Shown here one piece after another: positions 22,684 to 28,115 of a DNA stretch of 28,115 nucleotides (position 1 is its first letter; every line of letters starts with the position of its first letter). Under the pieces are notes generated by a model. It was not told the DNA's origin. It did no database searches and saw only the letters and a list, made by a program, of their open reading frames with translations. Origin of the DNA: a virus; the IMG/VR virus record IMGVR_UViG_3300009159_000244, positions 1 to 28,115 of that record. One strand, 5' to 3'. The translations under genes were made by a program, and so were the position numbers.

Positions 22684-25584
22684 ATGTCTCAACTTTACTA
22701 TATACAGGCTCAAAGCGTTGGAACTTCATGCGATTTATTTACTGTAACTTATTCAGAAACAGGAAGTCCAACACAATATCCAGCTTTAAATTCTAGCAGC
22801 GGAAGCTTAAATCCTGTAGATAGAACCCAAATACTTAACGGTTTTAATGCATTAATAGGGGACGGAAGCGATTATATATACATTATTAATTACGGCGGAG
22901 ATTGTGCTGGATATACTAATATCATTAATGTTTCAGGCGTAACTCCAACACCTACTCCAACAATTACTCAAACGATAACCCCAACCCTAACTAGAACACC
23001 AACACAAACCATAACACCAACCCTAACCGTAACTCCTACCTATACCCCTACCATTACTCCAACAATAACTCCAACAATTACTCCTACCTATACTATAACT
23101 CCAACAATAACTCAAACAATAACTCCAACAATTACTCCTACCTATACAATAACTCCAACAATAACTCAAACAATAACTCCTACAATTACTCCTACTTACA
23201 CAGTTACTCCAACACCTACAGTTAATAATATTACCATGTACTCTGGTATTTCTGTAAATGCCGCTTGTACTAATACTACTTCATCGGTTTATTACTACCA
23301 AGGTAATTTCGCAGCAGGAGTAACACAATTATTTACCGACGTTAATTTAATAAATGTAGCTCCTGGTACTATAGCTTCTCCAAGATATTATTTATATAGT
23401 AGCGTAGTATACATGATTAACGATAGTGAAGGACATATTAGTGCAACAACCTATACTTGTCCAACCCCTACTCCAACAATTACTCCAACATCAACAATTA
23501 CTCCTACCCTAACTGAAACTCCTACACTTACACCAACAATCACTCCTACATTAACCATAACACCAACACTTACACCAACAATAACTCCAACATTTACACC
23601 AACCTCTTTACCGCCAGTAGTCTTATCTTTATCAGGAAGCTGTGATAATATTGGAACTTATAAAGGAAAGGTAACAGCTACATTTAGTGGTGGAACTGGA
23701 GGTGGATATGAAATTCAAGCAGGTTATGCTGGAGTATACAGTACTTATACTGCTGCATCATCTCCGTTTACAATTACATATCAAGATGCACCTTATAATG
23801 CTTCTACAGGATTAAGAAATACAACAAGCGGATCAGATGTATTTACAGTGCAAGTTAAAGATTCAGCAGGATCAGTAGATAATGAGATTATTTCTATAGG
23901 CTGTGATTATCCTACACCAACACCAACAATTACAATTACACCAACGATAACTCCAACTTCAACAATTACACCTACAATTACTCCGACAGTTACACCAACT
24001 CCTCTAGCTTATGTAGTATTCCAAACTGACGCGACATCAGGTCCAAGTAACAACGGCAGGTATATAACAGCAGACGATGCTTGCCGATTAGGCACTGCTT
24101 TAACTGCTAAGTATACAACAGCACCAGCTACCGAACCTACAATAAACGCAATTTGGTATAACGATATTGCATTGACTTCTCCATATGATGGCGGAAGCAA
24201 TTATCATTTAGTAGCCCTATCAGGTACTCAGTGGGCAGTTCAAATTGGAGCATTAGGCGTAGTTAGTGCAGTTGTATTATGTAGCAGTCTTACACCTACA
24301 CCAACTCTAACTCAAACCATTACACCAACAATAACTCCTACATATACTCCAACTATAACACCAACCATTACACCAACAATAACTCCTACATATACTCAAA
24401 CTGCTACTCCAACCCCTCTAGGATACACAACATTCCAAACTGACACGACATCAGGTCCAAGTTTAAATGGTAGATACATAGCAGCAGATGATGCTTGTCG
24501 ATTAGGTACTGCATTAACAGCTAAGTATACAGCTCCTAATACTGTAGCACCTACAACAAGTTCAATCTGGTATAATGATACTGCATTAACTTCACCTTAC
24601 GATGGTGGAAGTAATTACCATTTAGTAGCCTTATCAGGTACTCAATGGGCAGTTCAAATCGGTACACTTGGTACTGTTAGTTCAGTTGTATTATGTAGTA
24701 GTCTTACGCCTACACCAACTCTAACCCAGACAATTACTCCAACATTAACAATAACTCCAACTTATACACCAACAAGAACTCCAACATTAACAATAACACC
24801 AACAATTACTCCTACATATACTCAAACAATTACTCCAACATTAACAATAACTCCAACTTATACACCAACAATTACTCCAACATTAACAATAACTCCAACA
24901 ATAACTCCTACATATACTCAAACTATTACTCCAACATTAACAATAACTCCAACACATACTCCAACGATTACCCCAACAATAACACCAACCTATACACCAA
25001 CAATAACTCCAACCTTTACACCAACTCCTCTTCCGCCAGTAGCTTTATCTCTATCAGTAGGCTGTGATAACGTCGGAACTTATTTAGGAACTGTAACAGC
25101 TACATTTAGTGGAGGAACAGGAGGTGGATATGAAATTCAAGCAGGATACGGTTTACCATATAGCAGTTATACAGCAGCTACCTCTCCTTTTGTAATAACA
25201 TATCAGACATCACCTTATAATGCTTCTACTGGTTTAAGAAATACTACAGGTGGATCGGATATCTTTACAGTAAGAGTAAAAGATTCAGCAGGATCAGTAG
25301 ATAGCGAAGCAACCTATATTACATGCACTTATCCAACACCAACACCAACAATAACTCCAACAGTAACTCCAACACCTGCAGTAGCTTGTACAACCTGGAC
25401 TGTAATTAATCTTAATGAATTTGGATTAGGAGATTATGTTAACTATATAGATTGCAGCGGTACTCCTCAATCTCAATATATAAGCGCAGGTGGCCAATTT
25501 GATATTTGCGTAATAAATACAGATACACCTACCATGACCGACGGAGTTGGATCAGTTAGTAGTACTGGAGTTCCTTGTACTTAG
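22684..25584 (+). CDS. Long modular tail fibre/adhesin with Thr-Pro linkers and duplicated domains
   Basis: 966 residues built from folded modules joined by T-P-T-[IYLF]-type linkers. Order by residue: N-terminal domain 1-86; linker 87-179; domain 180-259; linker 260-308; domain A1 309-408; linker 409-440; domain B1 441-536; linker 537-578; domain B2 579-673; long linker 674-782; domain A2 783-882; short linker 883-898; C-terminal domain 899-966. A1/A2 (opening PPVxLSLSxxCDNxGTY) and B1/B2 (with RYIxADDACRLGTAL) are near-copies. No catalytic motif is visible. A role in host-surface binding is inferred from modular design and position before the glycosyltransferases. No Shine-Dalgarno sequence. 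Confidence 0.65.
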   Translation: MSQLYYIQAQSVGTSCDLFTVTYSETGSPTQYPALNSSSGSLNPVDRTQILNGFNALIGDGSDYIYIINYGGDCAGYTNIINVSGVTPTPTPTITQTITPTLTRTPTQTITPTLTVTPTYTPTITPTITPTITPTYTITPTITQTITPTITPTYTITPTITQTITPTITPTYTVTPTPTVNNITMYSGISVNAACTNTTSSVYYYQGNFAAGVTQLFTDVNLINVAPGTIASPRYYLYSSVVYMINDSEGHISATTYTCPTPTPTITPTSTITPTLTETPTLTPTITPTLTITPTLTPTITPTFTPTSLPPVVLSLSGSCDNIGTYKGKVTATFSGGTGGGYEIQAGYAGVYSTYTAASSPFTITYQDAPYNASTGLRNTTSGSDVFTVQVKDSAGSVDNEIISIGCDYPTPTPTITITPTITPTSTITPTITPTVTPTPLAYVVFQTDATSGPSNNGRYITADDACRLGTALTAKYTTAPATEPTINAIWYNDIALTSPYDGGSNYHLVALSGTQWAVQIGALGVVSAVVLCSSLTPTPTLTQTITPTITPTYTPTITPTITPTITPTYTQTATPTPLGYTTFQTDTTSGPSLNGRYIAADDACRLGTALTAKYTAPNTVAPTTSSIWYNDTALTSPYDGGSNYHLVALSGTQWAVQIGTLGTVSSVVLCSSLTPTPTLTQTITPTLTITPTYTPTRTPTLTITPTITPTYTQTITPTLTITPTYTPTITPTLTITPTITPTYTQTITPTLTITPTHTPTITPTITPTYTPTITPTFTPTPLPPVALSLSVGCDNVGTYLGTVTATFSGGTGGGYEIQAGYGLPYSSYTAATSPFVITYQTSPYNASTGLRNTTGGSDIFTVRVKDSAGSVDSEATYITCTYPTPTPTITPTVTPTPAVACTTWTVINLNEFGLGDYVNYIDCSGTPQSQYISAGGQFDICVINTDTPTMTDGVGSVSSTGVPCT
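23608..23907 (+). repeat. Duplicated fibre domain A, copy 1
   Basis: Encodes residues 309-408 of the long fibre. It shares long identical stretches with copy 2 at 25030-25329, such as TATFSGGTGGGYEIQAGY, YNASTGLRNTT and VKDSAGSVD. The domain is about 100 residues, beta-rich, with two conserved Cys. Confidence 0.75.
24004..24291 (+). repeat. Duplicated fibre domain B, copy 1
   Basis: Encodes residues 441-536. It is nearly identical to copy 2 at 24418-24702 over stretches such as ADDACRLGTALTAKYT and SPYDGGSNYHLVALSGTQWA. The two copies are separated by one Thr-Pro linker, so this is a tandem domain-plus-linker duplication. Confidence 0.8.
24418..24702 (+). repeat. Duplicated fibre domain B, copy 2
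   Basis: Encodes residues 579-673. Compared with copy 1 it differs mainly in the variable segment around TAPNTVAPTTSS and at scattered positions. Both keep the paired Cys at DDACRL and VVLCSS. Confidence 0.8.
24731..24960 (+). repeat. Near-exact nucleotide repeat within the Thr-Pro linker
   Basis: A block of about 45 bases starting CAATTACTCCAACATTAACA occurs at 24731 and, offset by 96 bases, at 24827. Shorter copies of its first part begin near 24869 and 24922. Unlike the first fibre's linker, the DNA itself is conserved here, pointing to recent expansion by slippage or recombination. Confidence 0.65.
25030..25329 (+). repeat. Duplicated fibre domain A, copy 2
   Basis: Encodes residues 783-882, the partner of 23608-23907. 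The A1-B1-B2-A2 order leaves the two A copies flanking the B pair. Confidence 0.75.
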
Positions 25585-25648
25585 AAATAAAGCAATTAAG
25601 ATTTAAAATAAATTTGAAATAATAAAATAAAAAAGTTATATTAAAGTT

Positions 25649-26905
25649 ATGGCAAAGATTTTTGTTTCGATCGCATCATATAGAGATCCTGAGTTATTAA
25701 CAACTATTAGGGATTTAATTGCAAATGCTAAGAACCCTGAAAATTTAGTATTTTCAATCGCATGGCAACATTCTCCTGATGATATTTGGGATACTTTAGA
25801 TGAATTTAAAGATGATCCTAGATTTAAGATTATAGATATTCCCTATAATGAATCTAAGGGAGCATGCTGGGCAAGAAGTATATTACAAGAAAACTACGAC
25901 GGAGAAGAGTATTATCTTCAATTAGATTCTCATCACAGATTTATAGAAAACTGGGATGTAGAGTGTATTAAAATGATTAAGCAGTTAAAAAAAGCAGGGC
26001 ATAAAAAACCTCTTTTGACTGCTTATATACCCTCTTACAATCCCAATAACGATCCTCTAGAAAGAAATCAAGAACCTTGGTGGATGACTTTTGATAGATT
26101 TATTCCAGAGGGAGCTGTATTCTTTTTACCTGCAGCCATTCCAGGTTGGAAAGATATGACAGAACCTATTCCATCTAGATTTTTATCAGCACACTTTATT
26201 TTTACATTAGGTAAATGGTGTCAAGAAGTTCCTTATGATCCAGAATTATATTTTCATGGAGAAGAAATTTCACTAGCTGCAAGATCTTATACTTCAGGCT
26301 ATGATTTATTTCACCCACATAAAATTATTGCCTGGCACGAATATACAAGAAAAGGCAGAACAAAGCAATGGGATGATGATAAGACTTGGGGTGAAAAAAA
26401 TGAAAAAGCTCATAAAAGAAATAGGATTTTATTTGGAATGGAACCTGGTTGTACGCCTTGTCAAAGAAATAGTTTAGGTATTTATAATCTCGGTAAAGTT
26501 AGGTCTCTAGAAGAGTATGAAAAATTTAGTGGATTACGTTTCTCAGATAGAGGAGTACAGCAATATACTTTAGATAATAAATTTGCTCCTAATCCTATTA
26601 TAGAAGATCCTATAGAATACGAAGCTTCATTAGCAAAAGTATTTAAGCATTGTATTGATATACAGTACTCTCAAGTGCCTGAAGAAGATTATGAATTTTG
26701 GTGTGTTGCATTTGAGAATGAAGCTGGAGAAACGATTTTTAGACAAGATTCAAACGCAGACGATATTAGAGCTATGAAGAATGATCCTGATAGTTATTGT
26801 AAAGTATGGAGAACATTTCAACACGCAGAAAAACCTGTTAAATGGATAGTATGGCCATACTCTATCTCAAAGGGATGGTGTGAAAGACTAACTGGAATAA
26901 TTTAG
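25649..26905 (+). CDS. GT60-type (GlcNAc-transferase-like) glycosyltransferase
   Basis: 418 residues with a GT-A nucleotide-sugar fold: FVSIASYRDPELLTTIRDLI (residues 5-24), then YYLQLDSHHRFIENWD (88-103), where D-S-H takes the DxD/DxH metal site. FHGEEISLAARSYTSGYDLFHP (202-223) is the acceptor-side motif. C-terminally, RSLEEYEKFSGL (285-296) is typical of the bacterial and protist 'GlcNAc' (PF11397) family. Known eukaryotic members add GlcNAc to hydroxyproline (Skp1) or Thr on proteins. The C-terminal 100 residues (about 320-418) are an extra domain of unknown role. It lies 64 bases after the Thr-Pro fibre and one base before the next transferase start region. Target on the virion or host is inferred, not shown. 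Confidence 0.7.
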   Translation: MAKIFVSIASYRDPELLTTIRDLIANAKNPENLVFSIAWQHSPDDIWDTLDEFKDDPRFKIIDIPYNESKGACWARSILQENYDGEEYYLQLDSHHRFIENWDVECIKMIKQLKKAGHKKPLLTAYIPSYNPNNDPLERNQEPWWMTFDRFIPEGAVFFLPAAIPGWKDMTEPIPSRFLSAHFIFTLGKWCQEVPYDPELYFHGEEISLAARSYTSGYDLFHPHKIIAWHEYTRKGRTKQWDDDKTWGEKNEKAHKRNRILFGMEPGCTPCQRNSLGIYNLGKVRSLEEYEKFSGLRFSDRGVQQYTLDNKFAPNPIIEDPIEYEASLAKVFKHCIDIQYSQVPEEDYEFWCVAFENEAGETIFRQDSNADDIRAMKNDPDSYCKVWRTFQHAEKPVKWIVWPYSISKGWCERLTGII

Positions 26906-26909
26906 ATGT

Positions 26910-28115
26910 ATGTTAAAGTATTGTTATTATCTTAATCTAGAAAAAAGAATAGATAGAAAAGAAAATATTGAAACAGAATTAAACAAAAGCCGGATATTAA
27001 AAAATATTTACGAAAGATTTCCTGCAGTTGACGGTTCGTATATACATCCTAAAAGTCTCCCTAAAGGACTTTTAACTCAAAATGCAATAGAAAATATTCT
27101 TTCTGATACAATAGCTGCCTGGGGACTTTCTTTAACTCAAGGAGGACTAGGCGTATTAATGTCTTACCTTAACTTATTTGAACACATTTCAAAACTAGAT
27201 AGTCCAGTAATTACATTTGAAGACGACGTAGTCTTAAATGATGATTTTGATCAAGAGCTAGAACATATAATATCAGAACTGCCGAAAGATTTCGATATGT
27301 GTTATTTAGGATACAGTGATCTCCCGGTTAAACTTATAAATTATTCAGAACACTTATCAATACCAGAAGGTATGATAGTATGTTTACCTGCTTTATTAAT
27401 TTCTCCTAAAGGAGCAAAAGCTCTTTTAGAAAGACTTAAAGACTTAGATAATCAAATTGATACAGCAATATACCAACGACATAAAGGATTAAAAGTTTAT
27501 GTTTCAAATAAAAAGACCGTACAGATAAAGAATAAATTTAGAAGCGATATACAGGGTAATAATAACTGTATAAAGCATTATGAGAAACAAAATTACATAA
27601 TTACAACCCTGGCATATGGGGATTTGGCTAATGAAAATGCTAGAAAATTAGCAAAAGATTTAAAGTTTTTTAATCAACAGCTACTAGTCGTTACTAATAA
27701 AAAAGATTTTTTTACAGAATTAGATAATGTTATTGAAATTCCTTACAGTGGCTCTCTATTTTCATATAATAAAAAAATTATTTGCTTTGAAGAGGGTTTT
27801 AAACTAAAAGACGCAGTAGTATATATAGATTCAGATAGTAGAATATTTTATAAAACTTTTAATAATACCAATACTAATTTCTTTCTTAATATTGAACCTG
27901 GATTTCACTCTTCGTGGAATTGGGGTAAAATTACTAGAGAAGATAATAGATTTTTTACCAGTAAGGATGTTAGAGATAGGCTACCAGGTTACGGAGAGTT
28001 AGCCCTAAAACTATGTGAAGAGATAGAAATTAACTACGAAGACTCTCACCACTATCAAGAAGGTATTATAGTAATTTCTAAACAATTTGGGAAAGAGCAG
28101 GTCTTTTTAAATGTA
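26910..28115 (+). CDS. GT25-family glycosyltransferase fused to a second transferase-like domain (3'-truncated)
   Basis: 402 residues are visible and the frame is open at the window end. The start at ATG 26910 is chosen because the ATG four bases earlier hits a stop after nine codons. Residues 1-215 are a GT25 domain: YYLNLEKRIDRKENIE at the N-terminus, SLTQGGLGVLMSYLNLFEHI, then VITFEDDVVLNDDF with E-D-D at 104-106, and a terminal FRSDIQ. From about 229 a second domain begins (YIITTLAYGDLANENARKLAKDL), reaching VVYIDSDSRIF with D-S-D at 307-309, like a GT8/GT6-type nucleotide-sugar transferase. GT25 enzymes add sugars to LPS in bacteria and to hydroxylysine of collagen in animals. With the preceding gene, this gives at least three sugar-transferring active sites next to the fibre. 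Confidence 0.75.
   Translation, partial: MLKYCYYLNLEKRIDRKENIETELNKSRILKNIYERFPAVDGSYIHPKSLPKGLLTQNAIENILSDTIAAWGLSLTQGGLGVLMSYLNLFEHISKLDSPVITFEDDVVLNDDFDQELEHIISELPKDFDMCYLGYSDLPVKLINYSEHLSIPEGMIVCLPALLISPKGAKALLERLKDLDNQIDTAIYQRHKGLKVYVSNKKTVQIKNKFRSDIQGNNNCIKHYEKQNYIITTLAYGDLANENARKLAKDLKFFNQQLLVVTNKKDFFTELDNVIEIPYSGSLFSYNKKIICFEEGFKLKDAVVYIDSDSRIFYKTFNNTNTNFFLNIEPGFHSSWNWGKITREDNRFFTSKDVRDRLPGYGELALKLCEEIEINYEDSHHYQEGIIVISKQFGKEQVFLNV

Noticed and set aside
22940-25380. CRISPR-like array in the T-P repeat region
   Set aside because: Units are in-frame and encode a continuous protein; spacers are absent and repeat units vary codon by codon.
25609-25616. TAAATTTG as a Bacteroidota -7 promoter element (TAnnTTTG) before the glycosyltransferase
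   Set aside because: No matching TTG -33 element at the expected spacing; a single 8-base match in AT-rich DNA is weak.
1-28115. tRNA genes, integrase, insertion sequences or attachment sites
   Set aside because: None recognised on either strand by reading; a tRNA or IS scan was not possible, so small ones could be missed.

Overview
This window looks like part of the late and structural region of a large, AT-rich, T4-like myovirus. Every supported gene is on the + strand, and genes are packed with gaps of a few bases or with overlaps such as TAATG. The recognisable parts are a gp55-type late sigma factor (5842-6615), a gp25-type baseplate wedge protein (10799-11212), a gp6/J-type wedge protein (11202-13064) and a very large wedge or tail protein with a gp7/gpI-like 'RGT' motif (14660-19372). 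A run of tail, fibre and glycosyltransferase genes follows. Almost no start codon has a Shine-Dalgarno sequence; starts follow A/T-rich leaders such as AATAAAATG. That fits a Bacteroidota-type host, or another host that does not rely on Shine-Dalgarno, but no gene here identifies the host directly.

Layout. 1-1400: the tail end of a possible papain/C39-like peptidase, a GC-rich non-coding island with a 30-nt tandem repeat, then four small accessory genes (a DUF1737-like protein, a 36-residue membrane peptide and two unknowns sharing an N-terminal motif). 1400-4140: four loci of unknown function, mostly with their own late-promoter-like motif; one resembles a PD-(D/E)XK nuclease fold and one is split by an apparent frameshift. 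4240-6615: a cluster of glutaredoxin, a short coiled-coil peptide, an HD phosphohydrolase, a membrane-anchored small protein and the late sigma factor. 6637-10330: spike or hub-like structural proteins, one split into two adjacent frames at 7951. 10362-19372: the baseplate wedge operon. 19424-25584: tail-tip and fibre proteins, the last two carrying long Thr-Pro-rich linkers. 25649-28115: a GT60-type (GlcNAc-transferase-like) enzyme and a GT25 enzyme fused to a second transferase-like domain, running off the window.

How the genes work together. The sigma factor probably drives the late genes. A motif CTATTTAT(T/A)A recurs at least eight times directly in front of gene clusters and is the best candidate for its promoter. 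It is the reverse complement of the T4/cyanophage late element (TATAAATA or NATAAATA). The most interesting proposal is that the two glycosyltransferases decorate the mucin-like Thr-Pro linkers of the adjacent fibre, making a self-contained fibre glycosylation module. This is inference from gene order and family knowledge.
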